A DNA stretch of 64,000 bases from Apostichopus japonicus. Taxonomy: Eukaryota > Echinodermata > Holothuroidea > Aspidochirotida > Stichopodidae. This document shows, in pieces, positions 25,201 through 37,766 of this stretch; the stretch's first letter is position 1; every line of letters starts with the position of its first letter. Location: assembly GCF_037975245.1 (NCBI RefSeq), contig NC_092566.1, forward strand, positions 13,879,001 through 13,943,000, written 5' to 3'. Below the pieces are notes generated by a model that saw nothing but the letters and a program-made list of their open reading frames with translations, made no database searches and was not told the origin of the DNA. A program made the translations under genes and the position numbers.

Positions 25201-26384
25201 CCTGTAAATATTTACTATCAACCAATCGTCAATCAATCAGTCATTCTTTAATGCAGGGCTCGACTTCTAACTGAAAGACCCATTCAATCATTCCGAAGGG
25301 CCTTCAAACAGTACATAGGATAATTTGATCTATATAACCGTCTTTTTAGTAGCCTGCTGGATGGCAGATTTATAAAAAAAAAATATGGAGGGGGGTGGGG
25401 GGCATCTACATATCTTTCACAGTGTTAGAGGTATGTTAATTTATAGATTCCATGCATGACACTACAGCGTATATAAGGTGCCGAGTCCTCTTTTGATAAT
25501 TGGATTATACATTCCCAGATGTGCAGAGGTTTTTTTCTGTTCATCTGAGAATCTTTTGTCACCCACGGCGTTAAACAAAGCGCATTTGCTTCGCTCCCAC
25601 TCCCTTCATCCGGGGGCTTCGAGAACCAGATCGCACCCCCCCCCCCCACCGTTTTGTTGAAGTCTCCAAAGTTCATGGTGCATCCATAGGCGTATATATC
25701 GTCAGAATGCATCATTCTTTATCCCATAGTTGCCAGGGCCCCGTAATTGACCCTCGGGCCCCGAGTCTATAGGCGCACTTCTTCCCTTCGGCCATACCCT
25801 CCGCTCCCATTCTAACCCGCTCCCCGCTCCTCCCACAGTAAAAAAAAGGAGAAGAAAGCAATCGAGGGGCTTACCTGTTGATGCAGAGTAGTGTTACTAT
25901 TCGCGAAACAGTATTATGATGTTTATAAGGCAAGTAAACTAAAGACACCTTCATTGCCTGCTAAAGTTATTCATGAGGTATCCGTTTCACTCAATCCTAT
26001 AAGTCAAGCTATGTTTATGGTAAGCCGATGTGGACAACAATAGTTCCAGCTTTTACATAAATTCATTAAATGAGTATTACTTCAGCTATTACATCTGCTT
26101 GTAGGCGAAGCTAACGTTTGAACTTGGCTGTATGGTCAGTTCTGTCATGGCAACCATCGACAGGTCTCAAAACGGATTAACCGGGATGCACATTTTAATT
26201 TCCAATTGCAATGACATATCATGTTGATGCAAATTTAATTGTCCGCAATGGGCAAGTGTGATGCTTTTTGTTTTCCATCACCGATCTGTCTGAAATGTAC
26301 GAAAAACGTTGCTATCAAATATTGCACAATAATGCACAATACAGTGGCGGAACGAACACTTTTATGCTGGGGGATAAGATGTAA
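22300..26384. other. No gene seen
   Basis: About 4 kb without recognisable exons. Possible transposon ends occur as CAGCGGCGTAGCAAG near 24677 and CAGTGGCGGAACGAAC at 26342, but neither has a matching partner. The 84-codon frame at 23950-24204 resembles no family I know. Confidence 0.4.
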
Positions 26385-26597
26385 TGACGTCCAGGGGAGA
26401 GGTCAAAGGGGTACTCCCTCCCCTGTGAGAAATTTTGCTAAAGTTGAGGATGCTCATAAATGCAAAGTGGTGCTATCGGCAAGTTTTTAAACAACTGTGA
26501 AGACCTTTAAACTGTTTAGATTGTACTGCACATACATATTGTATATTAATGTACTGTACACTAAGATTTTGTTGTTGTAATATATATCTGTCTGCCG
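26385..26597. repeat. Dispersed repeat C, copy 2
   Basis: Similar to 5260-5455, with the same ordered blocks (GAGGATG, GGTGCTATCG, TTGTACTGCACA, TGTACACTA). The element may begin at 26342, where CAGTGGCGGAAC resembles a hAT-type end. Confidence 0.6.
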
Positions 26598-26599
26598 TT

Positions 26600-28531
26600 A
26601 CATGCCAATATATCCTAGTGAATCTATTTGATGAATTTCGTGATCTATGCAGACACTCTTTCTTCATATTCAGTATAAAGCACGGGCGGAGAGAAAAATT
26701 CTAAATCTTTCAAAATTGGCCAAATTTTTCTGCATTATTGGAAATTGATATTTGTTACTTGTGTATTATAATTTTCAATGCGAAATCCGAAAAAACCATA
26801 TAAAAGATAGGAAATATATGACATTCTTTCGTTAGAACTTAAATTGATACCGTTTTCGACACATAATCGTATAAAAAGATTCATTGGATATTCTGACGAT
26901 GTATATGCAGCTCTTATACTGTTACATATAACGTACTGGCACATATAGAGTTGCGTCATTTTGTTTCAATCAATATGTCATCTGCGATCTCCTTATGATC
27001 TAAAGTAAACATCTATCCGACCATCAAACTCAATTATTATCCAGGCTTGCTCCATTAAAGTCAATTTTGATGAGATCTGCCCAAAAAACCGGTCACATGA
27101 GTGACAAATAAGATTAGTACTATATACACATATATTCTTTCAACATATAAGTATCCAGTGAACTGTGCCAACTTTTATGTAAACACTTGAAAATAATGAA
27201 TAAATTCGTTGTTCAGAAAATATGCATCATGCTAACAGGATTGTCACTTTTCTCTCGGAAACGAGGTCATTTCTGTTGCCAAGTTTCTGAGCTTATCGTT
27301 TTGCTTTGGTACCCGTTAGCCATTTTCGTGTTACTTGGTACACTCCATTAGAGAAACAATATTCAAAACTTATTGTACCACTACAGCACAGTAACATTGC
27401 ATGCAGTATATTGGATGTTATAATAATATCATATGTGATTTAAGCCATTCAACTATTTCAAGCCTGCTAGCTGTTTATACTCAATTGCTTGCTGTTAACC
27501 ATTTTTTGATGAGACACCCATGAATGGGGTACATTTTCTTTCCATTCAATGCAACACTTTCAACACTAGTTTTGGTTACTTTTGCGAAAGACTATGCTGT
27601 ACAGTAATCGCCAGTCGGATCACGTGATCAATTTATTTGGTTCATTTAAGAGAAATGCTAAGCTACGCGTTCTCGGAAAAAAGCATAAAAATATAATAAT
27701 TTTTAAACAAAGTAAACTTCATTATTATTAATTTATTTCATATACATAGCGGATGGGCTGACATGCTTTCATGGTCCTTTACACTGAGCTCTAGTTTATG
27801 ACAGATTTTTTATACAATCGGTCAAACTTTCATACATCCTTTGAATAGTTAACTTTTCTCTGAAACGGCTGTTACCCACAGACTACAAAAGTTTCTTGAC
27901 ATAATCTCTGTTCCACAATGTAAACAAGCCTGCGCATCTTGTGTTGTGCATCCGTTCCATAATTGACACACAGTTGACATACGCACAAAAAAGGCATAGG
28001 GGCCTATATAGAAATTAGTCTGCACACGACATACAGTTGTTCATGATAAAGTGCGCAAAGCACATGATACTGTTACTAACCGATGTAAGCTCGCAAGCAG
28101 TTGTGCAATGAACTATAGTCGACTACACTTAAAAATATTCAATACGTTGTCTCACAGTAGTCACAATCGCAGATTCAGCAAGCAATGTTCGTTGTGAGTA
28201 ACGTATATAGGACATTAATTTACCATTGCAAGTCAAAATAGGCCCCTAGAGATAGGAATTAAATAGGCATAAGCCTAACCTAGCGTAGGCCTACTCTCTT
28301 TAGCCTTCTTACTATCTTAGCTTTACCTAACTTTTTAGCTAAACGTACCGGAGTATAGGCCTAAGCCAATTAGCACTAAGTCGGAACTAGAACCTACCAA
28401 ATCAAAGTGCTTCAAATACAAACGTGATGTTTCCTTCTTTGACGTAATACATTTTTGGTGTTTAGGTAAAGGCAGTAGCCTATGGATTAAAATTTGAACT
28501 ACAAAAAGAAGTTGCAATCAGCCATTTCAAC
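26600..28531. other. Upstream region of the MTHFD2-like gene
   Basis: No exon seen. The last few hundred bases before 28532 should contain the promoter and 5' leader of the folate gene if the proposed first exon is right. No TATA box can be assigned with confidence. AGGCCTA words cluster at 28260-28370. Confidence 0.35.
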
Positions 28532-28551
28532 ATGGCAGCTATACAGTGTCT
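28532..28551 (+). CDS. Candidate first coding exon of the MTHFD2-like gene
   Basis: An ATG in a strong initiation context (TTCAACATGGCA) opens MAAIQCL. A donor-like GTCAGT at 28552 is in the phase needed to join the strong acceptor TTTGACATTTCAG before 29041. The joined N-terminus would be about 14 uncharged residues before the enzyme fold, which could serve as a short mitochondrial presequence. The donor is not a perfect consensus, and the true leader exon could lie further upstream. Confidence 0.3.
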
Positions 28552-29040
28552 GTCAGTGCAGCTACGTTCTTGTTAAACAGAAAGCTAATTTAGGGAACAC
28601 GTAAAATTACCTCACAGTGATGCTAGTCACCACCTACTATTTTAATATTAGTATCTTCACAAATAACAGCTTAATACTTATGATGGCACAGCAAGTCTAC
28701 TTAAAAAGAGTGATGAATCAGATCACATGAAATTCACATGTATGACCACAGATGAGTTATAAGTAGGCCTACTACTCTTTGTTTCGGAAACATTAAATTG
28801 CTAATGAACTCAATTGTTAACTGATTTATCATCAGTATGAGTGCAATACTAATTTGGTAGGAGTGTATTCCAGGATAATTCTCGGTTTCCCCAGAAAACT
28901 TATGACTTTCTTCCTAACTAAAAAGTAATCTGTCAAGTGGATTACTTGAGAAAGTGAGCATGACATGAGTGTTATAACAGAATCAAGTTTACCTACTATT
29001 AGCTACTTAGGTCTCCTTCCAGTTTTCTTTGACATTTCAG

Positions 29041-29249
29041 TACTTTTTATCCCCATGGCAACAGAGCAGCAGCATATGTCATCAATGGAAAGCAAATTGC
29101 CAAAGAGGTACAAGTTGAACTGAAAGCAGAAATCGACCAATGGAAAGAAGAAGGCAACATAGTACCTCATCTGACTGCAGTCCTTGTTGGCAATGATCCA
29201 GGAAGTAAACTTTATGTCAAAAATAAGATGAAAGCTGCTAAAAGTGTAG
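29041..29249 (+). CDS. MTHFD2: MTHFD2-like exon 1 of the enzyme fold
   Basis: Preceded by the acceptor TTTGACATTTCAG and followed by donor GTATGA. The reading frame begins one base into the exon. It encodes [17 protein letters not shown], then the substrate-site segment with VLVGNDPGS and YVKNK, whose Tyr and Lys match the catalytic pair of the family. It ends after the first base of a Gly codon. Confidence 0.92.
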
Positions 29250-32200
29250 GTATGATATGCTTGGGGTTAGTTGGTTGTCTTTATAACACACCATCAATAA
29301 TCCCCATAGAGCAGAATTCTGTGCAACAGTTTAATTATTTTGTCAGAATAGTATATATAATGAAGCCTATTGTGAAATAATAACTCTGGCAATTATATCA
29401 CATTACTTTTTGCTTATTGTATTCTAATTTCCCCAAAACTAAAAAAATAATGTCTTAAATTGTTACCTTCTTGTAATTAACATTCTTGTAAAATAACCTT
29501 TTCTAGTTAATATCTTTTGATACTTAGGCCTAGTAGGAAGATTTGTTTTTTGTCCACAGCCAAGTTGCCACAAAACTTTACTACATCAAAGAGAATTGAC
29601 ATATATGGAAACATTTCCAACCTTTGAAGAAAAATGACACACTAAACTGATTTCCCAGCTTTAATATGAATATTAACTTGTAATTTGTTCATTTGTGTGT
29701 TCATCCAATGTAGATGAATATTAATTTCACCTTCTGTTATAATATTCTGACAAATTTTAAGAGCAAGATAAAAGTGTAGGTCTAAAACACTTCACTGAAA
29801 TTCATGATTCTGATCGTTGCATCCAAATGGAATTCCTTAATTTAAAATAAATTAATAAAAAATATTTACAAACTGTTTGCGCCTAATCTTTCCTTAGGAT
29901 ATCATCTTTTCAAACTTTGTCAACTCTTCCTTTGCTGAAACAAGGAATAATTAAGTGTTCAAAATTTGTGTAGCAGTTCGGAAGGCTCTGATATTTATTC
30001 TCTCATTGAAATACTATATTTCCTGTGAAGAAAACTGCTATACATCTTGACACTCATGTAACAACTTGACCATTTTGTATATTTAACAATTTGCGACACG
30101 ATACTAGATAAATGATTCCCTGTGCTGTTCCAGGTATTACATCTGCAGTGATAGAAAAACCACACCAAACATCTCAGGCAGAACTCCTGGATGTGGTCGC
30201 CATGTTAAATGCAGAACCGTCCATTAATGCAGTACTGGTGCAGCTTCCACTCCCTAAGCACATGAATGAGAGAACGGTTTGCGATGCAGTTCATCCGGAT
30301 AAAGATGTGGATGGGTTTCACATGAGTAACATTGGCAAGCTTTGTTTAGATGTTCCCAATCTCATTCCAGCGACTGCCTTTGCAGTGTGGGAACTTTTAA
30401 AGAGATCAGGTTTGTTGGTTTTTCAAATTTTGTTAATGGTAAAGAAATAAACTTACGATAAGTTACTTGAATTTGGAATATGATTTGTATATGAATATCA
30501 TAGAGATTCCATGTTGTTTCATTTCGAAGCAGTAAAAGTCCATCTACAAACAGGCCTAAAGAGTGTGGTGGGTTTGGGGTGGTGATCGTTGGGGACTAAA
30601 ACAATTGGGCCTGATGTCAATGATGTGCTGCAGGGTACTATGGTATCAAAGATAAAGTATTCCCATTGTCATAATATATTACTTAAATGAAATGAAGACC
30701 TCAAAAGGGCCTTGGTTTCATTGTCCACTGGGAAAGAGTGGCCTGGCTCTCCGTGCCACTGTCTGTACCAACATCAAGTTACCACAGTGCTTGCATGCTT
30801 TGTTGCTGTCTTCATCTCCATGGTTAATAGCAATTTACCCCAAATCCTTGTTGCAATCTGTGGGAAGGTTGCAAGGAACAGCTTGGTTCTATAACCATGA
30901 CTCAGTTTTACTTCCTTGTAGTTAACAATTCCAATGAATATATCAACCTTGTTACACAGCACAACATGAGATACGGAAATTTTGTGTAGCCTTGGTATCT
31001 GTGAAAATGTGGCAAATATGTTATTGCTTTTATGGAAGTAGGTTAATGGGTATCATATTATTTTTTTTCCTGTAGAATTCAGCCATATCTTAGACAATTT
31101 TTAATCATTTCATGGCTGTCCCTCTGCTGCACATCAGATATGGTTATCGTTTTTCCTCCTCTCATTTTCTCTTCTTACATTCAATATTCCGTTGTCGGTA
31201 CAAACCATTTTATGAACCCAGACATAAGCTATCAATGAGGCAGTTCTTTTCCCCTTCAGAAAGTTGGGAAAAATGTGAACTGAGAAACTCAGACATATAT
31301 TTATCAACATCAAACTCTGGCGTGTTTCCTTCTCGGTTTTCACGATTAATTCAGTATGAAGTAGCTAAAGGTAATAGTCTCGAGTTTTTATCTAAAAAAT
31401 ATCAGTAAGATAATAGGTTTCAAGGACTGAGGGTCCCATATTGCCTCGTGAGATTTAATCGGCTTCATGATCATCTGAGAAACAAATTCATGGACAAGTC
31501 ATGAGATACTTGCAACCGAGTAAAATCATTGTCAGTTTCTGATATGCTGTACTTTATGGGGATGCTGGAGGGGAAACGAATATGAGTTTTACTAGCAAGG
31601 TTAGAGGAAAAGATTTGATTTGACAGTTTACTTAAATAACTGTATACACCAACAAACCCCATATGTAATGCTGGTTGCTATAGTGCCTTTCCCTAAAAGG
31701 GTGTGAAGACTCGCGAGAAAAGAAATGTCTAAATGCCGGTAATTTGACCTAGTTTCCAATGAGGGTGTAACAGAAGTGTTAGACACCACCATCGATCCCA
31801 GAAAATACACACACAGCTTGCTACCGTCGGTAATTAGACACTAGTGTACAGTCAGTACATACAGCTGCGGTCAATACCCACAGCACAGTATACAAACGAT
31901 ACAGCGATAGACATCTCAGGTCCAGCTAAAGATAACAAGGTATCACGTTTCATTACTGTCTGCATTTTGTAGCGACGCAAACAAAACGTCACTTGCAAGC
32001 AACAGATATAACTTTTTTAGATGGCAGCATGCGGTTTGGGGCGAGTCTTCAATGTCTGTAAACATTGACCTAATCAATTGTGGAGGGTCACACCAACAGT
32101 GTTTACTTAAATTGGTGGATTCCAGACATTGTGCTGTTAAAAGGTCTGTGGTTCCACAATATGTTTGCAACTCAACTGTACTGCACACTTACTGTAACAG

Positions 32201-35200
32201 TTTGTGAATACTGAGAGTGTGTCTTAAAACAAAAAGTGATAATTATCCTCCCTGCCTGTTAATAATACTTCTAGGGTATCCATCCAACATCCTTGAAAGA
32301 GTTCTATTCACATGTGCTCTTGTAACATGTCAGTTGTGGTATCACACAGACGCAATGTCAAAGAAAATAAGATAGGAAAAACTAAACCACCCATTCAAAG
32401 TAGATGCATTAAAGCCAGTAATTACGATCCAAAGCTTTTAACAACTGAATTTTGCAATTGATTAATTTGACCACTTATTTGACCATTTATTATTACAGAA
32501 GAGACTTTATCTACAAGTTTGTGTTTATTCTTGGTGCAAAACCCTGTTGGCTGGAGTATTTATAAACATCACTCTCCCATGACCTTTGGCTATTTGACCA
32601 CAAATCTGCAAATACGTGCCTTTTAGCTTGTTCAACGGATACATTGTGAGCCTGTCAATATTTTTTTTTGTGATGAAGGTTTGGTCAGTAGGAGAACATC
32701 TCAAAAGGAGGCATTTAAAACCAAATTTGCAGCTACATAAACAAGACGATAAAGGTAACAGGGGAACGAGTACATTTAGAGAAGGAGGTACGTAGACTGC
32801 AGGAATGGAGTATTACATTTAAAGTACTCTATAAAGGCAAAATGAATAGATTAAGTGTCTTGTCTAAGAGCGGTTGGCCCCCAGGTTAGCTTTAATGTCT
32901 CATTACTGTCACTTAAAGACAATCTAACACTCAAACAGACTTCTGGTTTTATGCCTTGAGCCTTACTGAAGGCCCTTTGACTAGATTCTGAAGCAATTTG
33001 TACAGAAACTTGATCCCATGAGATCTTTTTAAAACGTTGCAAACGATGTGTTGCCATTGGAGCTGGTTCAGGAAGAGTCATTGTAAACTTTGGCTAAAAG
33101 TACACTAGTACAGAGTATCTCTATGGAAGTTTACATACATTGTAAAACATGTCTGCTTAAAGCATTGTCAGAAGGAGATGGTGCGATAACTTTAATAATG
33201 CACACACTTTAATAATGTACCTAGTACAGTTAAATAATATTCCACTTTCCAAAATTCACTAATGCAAAGTTCAAGACTTATGGTGAATATAAAGGGTCTG
33301 GTCCTTGCTCCAAAAAGACAAAATTTATGCTAATTAGCATCACCATTTCATTACAGGCAGGTCTGACGAACCTCTTTGTATGTTTATTAAACCTAGGTAC
33401 ATCTGTTATGAATAGAGGCAGGTGTGAGTGACCTCTTTCCTTAGGTAAAGTGACCTACTGTGGGTATATCTGTTACAAGATAGAGGTTGATATGAGTGAC
33501 CTCTTACTTATGTAAAGTGACCTAGTGATATATCTGTGATGAGTAGTTTAGTACATGGATGTCTAGACATATACAGTTGATGTTTGTTTTGAAAAGTAAT
33601 AAGCCTACTAGAGATTTTAAATCGATGTTGTGACATGTCACAATCAAGTTAAAATTACATTTTGTGATCAAGTATACCTATTGGGCATATAAAGAAAGTT
33701 CCACTAACAACTCCCAGGTTACACCAGTTGTGAGTTAATGCAGTCAGCTGCAGTTTGAAGCCAAATATACTGTTGGGTTTGACTTCCAATATGTCTTAAC
33801 GGATGTGTGGCAGTTTCCTTGACTGCTTTATAGCCTACCTGCATATACAATGGTGATACTTTTGAACAGAGCATTGCAATGCATTGCAATAAACATGTTT
33901 ATACTTTGTTCACACACCTGGCTTCATGGTAGGACACTGGCCTCAGCAGTACTGTTCTTTGTGAAATGGAAGATGTAGTGATAGAAGAATGTTTCATATA
34001 AGTTTGTTCATTTTTTCGTTTACCCTTTGTGGTAATTACTACTCAGTTTCTCCTACCGGGTATATATAGACGTGTCACTTTACATATAGGCTAGCCAGTA
34101 TGTTTACCAGGTGTACATGATGCCATGTAACCTATGAATGGTGTACTGTATTAAATATATAAAGTACAGTATAGCCCTACTACACAAAGCCCTACACTGC
34201 CTACACACTACATGTACAAAACAAATTGTGCACAGCATGTATATACATAACCTACACAGGTATAGTATAAACTTTACTGGTTAACTCAATCGCCATGGAA
34301 ATTTGGCATGATTCTAACACTCCTACTGTGCCATATATTATATACCCTGATTAAAATTGATTTGCAAGTAACTTATTTTTGTCACATACATAAAACAAAC
34401 TTGAAACTCTACAAGGCAGAAAATATTTTTTTTGGGCAGCTGTGCAAACATTACAGAATATGTGCTTTGATTTTAATTTTCCTTTATAAACAGGAATAGA
34501 CACATTTGCCCTACACTGGCAGAAAATATTGTTTGGGCGGCTGTGCAAACATTACAGAGTATATATGTGGTTTTGATATTAATTTTCCTTTATTAACAGG
34601 AATCGACACATTTGGAAAAAATGCTGTAGTATGTGGCAGATCAAAGAACATAGGCATGCCTGTTGCAGCCCTGCTTCACTCAGATGGAGACAATGGTAGG
34701 TGTTTTGTTATTATTATGAGGGGACACGTACCCATCCATCCATCATATATACAAATACGTTTCATATGACAATGATCTACGCAACTCCCCCAAACAGCTA
34801 AGAAAAAATCTTGCTCCTACTTGAAAATAATATCTGGGAGCTGACATTCTGTAAATCTGAGATGTCATACTGTCAGAGTACCACGAGGATCTGAAACCTT
34901 TCACTATCTCGCCGGCTGTGTTTTTCTATTTTCCTTATTGTCAAGGTACTAATGCATGTTCAGTGTTGACAGTGATACCAATGCTATCATTAAGTCAAGG
35001 CATGTGAAGTGGTTCAACATTTGTAATACCCTTCTCTATTACCTTAAAATATGCATTTGTAAATAAACCAATGAAACCATAAAAGAAAATAATCACATGT
35101 GGTTTGATGATGTCATATTTAGACTTGATCAAGTCTACAGCCTAGTGTATGAAGTAACATTTACTCTCTGATATCTCCTACTAAATGGAAAGTGATTTTC

Positions 35201-37371
35201 CTTATTTTGTTTGTGGCTGTTGTTTCATGACAGTTATTTCTCTAGCTATCACATAGACCATCAATAATGATGTTTGTGTTTTTGTCTACTTTATAAACAT
35301 CTTGCTTTACAGCTTAGAGCAAATCATCAGCCTATGAACTGAATTTGATAAAGAAACAAATAAAGAAGGTATTATGAGAAAATCAAATTAAAGGTGTCCC
35401 CAAATGCACTGTGCAATTTGAACAATTCTTTACAAACCAGACAAGTACAGTTAAAATTGTCCACACTGAGCTGAAATTTGCTTTTAAGACAATTGCTATC
35501 TCCTATATATCATCATAGGAAGATGAGCTATTGTACTTTACCCCACATCAGAAATGTGAAGAAGTGTTAGGGTGAGTTAGTGTGGGCGTGTGTGGGTGGG
35601 CAAAAAAGTGTGTAGCGAACTCCTCCTAGACCGTGTGTCCGATCAAGTTCAAACTTGGTGGGTAGCTGCCTGACCATGTAAACGTGTGCCTACATGATTG
35701 ATGATGTCATAGGTCTAAGGTCAGAGTTCAATAAACAAAACTTGGTTTATATCTTTCTGCTTGTCAGCATGTGAGAAAAAGTCATTAAATCACAAGTTAT
35801 GTAGAGAATGATGGGACAATTTTATAGTAGTACTTATATGTTTGTGAAGAGTCAAGGGCAAAGGCCAACTGAGGTCAAGGTCAATTTTGCCTAAATTGTG
35901 TGAAAAGTGTGTTTGCAAAATTCTGCTACACCATAAGTTCAAACTAATTGTGTGAACAAATGGCATACATTTTACCAAAATAAGGATGCCAAGAGTCAAG
36001 TCATGAAGGAGGTGAGATCTGCAACTCCATTGATATATGCCCTCTTGTTTTAAATTATAATACTGCAGGTTTTAAGATGGGCATGGATGCTACAGTAACA
36101 ACATGCCACCGATACACACCAGCCAAGAACTTACCAGAGTTTACAAAGAATGCCGACATCATCATAGTCGCAGTGGGTTCACCCAATCTGATCACAGCTG
36201 ATATGGTGAAAGAGGGCGCCACAGTCATAGATGTTGGTATAAACAGAATCTGGGATGCGAAGCAAGAACGTTACAGACTAGTTGGGGATGTTGATTTTGA
36301 AGGTTTGTAAATCAGGCTTTGCAGGAAGTTTTCATCATTAGTTTAATTTGTAGGTTAATTGGACTAACTATATTTGTAGTAGACTGAGGTGAGTTATTTG
36401 TTTCAGTTATTTTAATTTCAATAATTTTAAGGATATAATTTCAAATCTTTATCAATAGCTCAAACATCTTTCAGATTGCTTCCTTTCATTACTGAATTGG
36501 TTATTTCTACAAATTGAAAATAGTATTTATAATGTGTATTGTACGACACTCCAAAATAATTATTCTTGGAGAACTTGGAGAATGAAAAACTCAAGTTACC
36601 TTTAATAAATCACTTTTTACACTACATGTTACTGGTGTCAGATATAATCCATGTGGCAATTACCATGGTGACCTCACCGTGCTGTTACTTTTAGAACCTA
36701 AGCTACATTCTGGTGACATTCAAGGACGATGGAAGAACCGCACAGCAGTAAATGAAATCAAAATAGCAGGATGCATTAACATGCCGCACCAGCTGTGATT
36801 TCACATCAATATTACAGTTTCATTAATTAGATAATAAGTTTGAAATTCTGCTCTACTAATGATGCTTAAATGATTAGATGACATAGAGAGAATTCACCGC
36901 TTTATTGGGCAAGAGCTACATGTAAGGTGGAGATTATGTTGTTACTTAGGCAAATTAATCATGTTCTCGTGTTTTCCCAGCAACTAGTGGGGGAAACAAG
37001 GATTTTAAGCTAGTACAATGAATGTTTAGATCCTATAAAGCAAAAACTGAACACTGTCAGAGTTAGTTTGTGCTGTTCACATGAACATCTTTTTTTTTAC
37101 CTCATTCACATCCGGTCAGTGTTTTTATATTAACTTTTTTATTTTAAAAATTGTGATATTTTCGTAACGACAGTTAATTCGCTTACCCTCCATTTTCTGT
37201 TTACAAAAAAATAATTCTTTGCATTTTTCAGGTGTTTCCAAGAAAGCCAGCTTCATCACACCTGTTCCTGGAGGTGTTGGTCCCATGACAGTTGCAATGC
37301 TAATGAAAAACACACTTCAAGCTGCAAAAATACAGACGAAAAAAAAGAGAGAAAAGACTGCAATCCATTAG
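29041..37371 (+). CDS. MTHFD2: Mitochondrial-type methylenetetrahydrofolate dehydrogenase/cyclohydrolase
   Basis: Five exons (29041-29249, 30134-30409, 34600-34695, 36069-36302, 37232-37371) join in frame to 317 residues, close to the mature length of the vertebrate enzyme. The family oxidises 5,10-methylene-THF to methenyl-THF and hydrolyses it to 10-formyl-THF in the mitochondrial one-carbon pathway. Visible family features, in order: the catalytic Tyr-Val-x-x-Lys motif (YVKNK) in exon 1; [14 protein letters not shown] and LIPATAF in exon 2; the dinucleotide-binding [14 protein letters not shown] in exon 3; [10 protein letters not shown] and LVGDVDFEG in exon 4; and [18 protein letters not shown] in the last exon. 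All four internal introns are phase 1 at Gly codons. There is no C-terminal formyl-THF synthetase domain, which argues for MTHFD2 or MTHFD2L over MTHFD1; the two cannot be separated here. The mitochondrial leader exon is uncertain. Confidence 0.94.
30134..30409 (+). CDS. MTHFD2: MTHFD2-like exon 2
   Basis: The acceptor is TGTTCCAG and the donor GTTTGT, a non-consensus but acceptable GT. It encodes 91 complete codons including [16 protein letters not shown] and DKDVDGFH, the folate-site region, and ends in LLKRSG. Confidence 0.93.
30410..34599 (+). other. MTHFD2-like intron 2 with repeats
   Basis: An intron of about 4.2 kb with one MITE copy (31698-32057) and a degenerate three-copy repeat of about 65 bp at 33355-33545 (GAGTGACCTCTT and AAGTGACCTA cores). 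Near its 3' end lies the duplicated acceptor region. No independent gene is recognisable in the open frames at 31112-31408 or 32851-33081. Confidence 0.6.
31694..32061 (+). mobile_element. TTAA-type MITE, copy 1
   Basis: The body is approximately 31698-32057, starting AGGGTGTGAAGACTCGCG and ending GGGCGAGTCTTCAATGTCT. It is clearly homologous to 37771-38131, 45181-45533 and 61810-62172, but its flanks read TAAA and GTAA rather than TTAA, so this is the most decayed copy. It lies in the second intron of the MTHFD2-like gene. Confidence 0.8.
34417..34615 (+). repeat. Tandem duplication including a splice acceptor
   Basis: Two direct copies about 103-106 bp apart (34417-34509 and 34520-34615) share the run from CAGAAAATATT through CAAACATTACAG to the acceptor AACAGGAAT(A/C)GACACATTTG. 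The second copy carries the real exon 3 boundary. The first carries a decoy acceptor at 34493 plus 16 bp of copied exon sequence. Splicing to the decoy would read through to an in-frame TGA before exon 3. Confidence 0.88.
34600..34695 (+). CDS. MTHFD2: MTHFD2-like exon 3 (nucleotide-binding loop)
   Basis: A short exon coding [20 protein letters not shown] and then a Leu-rich helix, the Rossmann dinucleotide loop. The donor is GTAGGT. Its acceptor region has been tandemly duplicated: a near-identical decoy acceptor lies 106 bp upstream at 34492-34493. Confidence 0.93.
36069..36302 (+). CDS. MTHFD2: MTHFD2-like exon 4
   Basis: The acceptor is TACTGCAG and the donor GTTTGT. It encodes [33 protein letters not shown] and LVGDVDFEG, the second half of the nucleotide-binding domain. 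The neighbouring intron at about 35560-36000 holds a repeat-like stretch with AAGTTCAAACTTGGTGGG. Confidence 0.93.
37232..37371 (+). CDS. MTHFD2: MTHFD2-like last coding exon
   Basis: The acceptor is GCATTTTTCAG. It encodes [20 protein letters not shown] followed by a short Lys-rich tail and a TAG stop at 37369-37371. The PGGVGP loop closes over the folate site in this family. The C-terminus is about as short as in animal MTHFD2 proteins. Confidence 0.93.
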
Positions 37372-37715
37372 TAATTCCATAAATTGATATCTCGGAATAT
37401 TGAGGACTAATTTAATATACATGAAAACTAATGGTGACTTTTCTTCTGTTTTATATGCTTGGTGGGGGTAGGGGAGGGGGATTGAGGCTTAAGATTTCAG
37501 TATTACAAAGTACTATAAAATAATATGCAGGCTATTTATTTTACAAGAATTTATACGGTATGTTAATACTATACAATTTAATTTCATGACACAAAAAATA
37601 TATATGAATGTTATGTATTTCATATGATATATTTTGATACTTTAATAAGATTTAAGCACCACCCATTATAAATGCAGGTCTATAACAGATACTTCCTGTG
37701 ATGACTTCAAAGAAG

Positions 37716-37721
37716 AATAAA
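37716..37721 (+). terminator. Candidate polyadenylation signal of the MTHFD2-like gene
   Basis: A canonical AATAAA about 345 bp after the stop codon, followed by T/G-rich DNA (TATATGTTAGTATTGTATGC) suited to cleavage. The TTAA-type MITE starts about 50 bp further on, so the 3' end lies next to an insertion. Confidence 0.6.
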
Positions 37722-37766
37722 CTCAATGGAAACTATATGTTAGTATTGTATGCCTCTTTTTCACTT

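Noticed and set aside
29055-29127. ATG GCA ACA at 29055 as the start of the MTHFD2-like protein
   Set aside because: This ATG is out of the enzyme frame and meets a TGA after about 22 codons. The true frame is already open from the acceptor at 29041.
31112-31408. 98-codon open frame within the MTHFD2-like intron
   Set aside because: No domain or similarity is recognisable, and the opposite strand is also open across it.
32851-33081. 76-codon minus-strand frame in the MTHFD2-like intron
   Set aside because: No recognised motif. It may belong to an unrecognised repeat, but nothing supports a gene.
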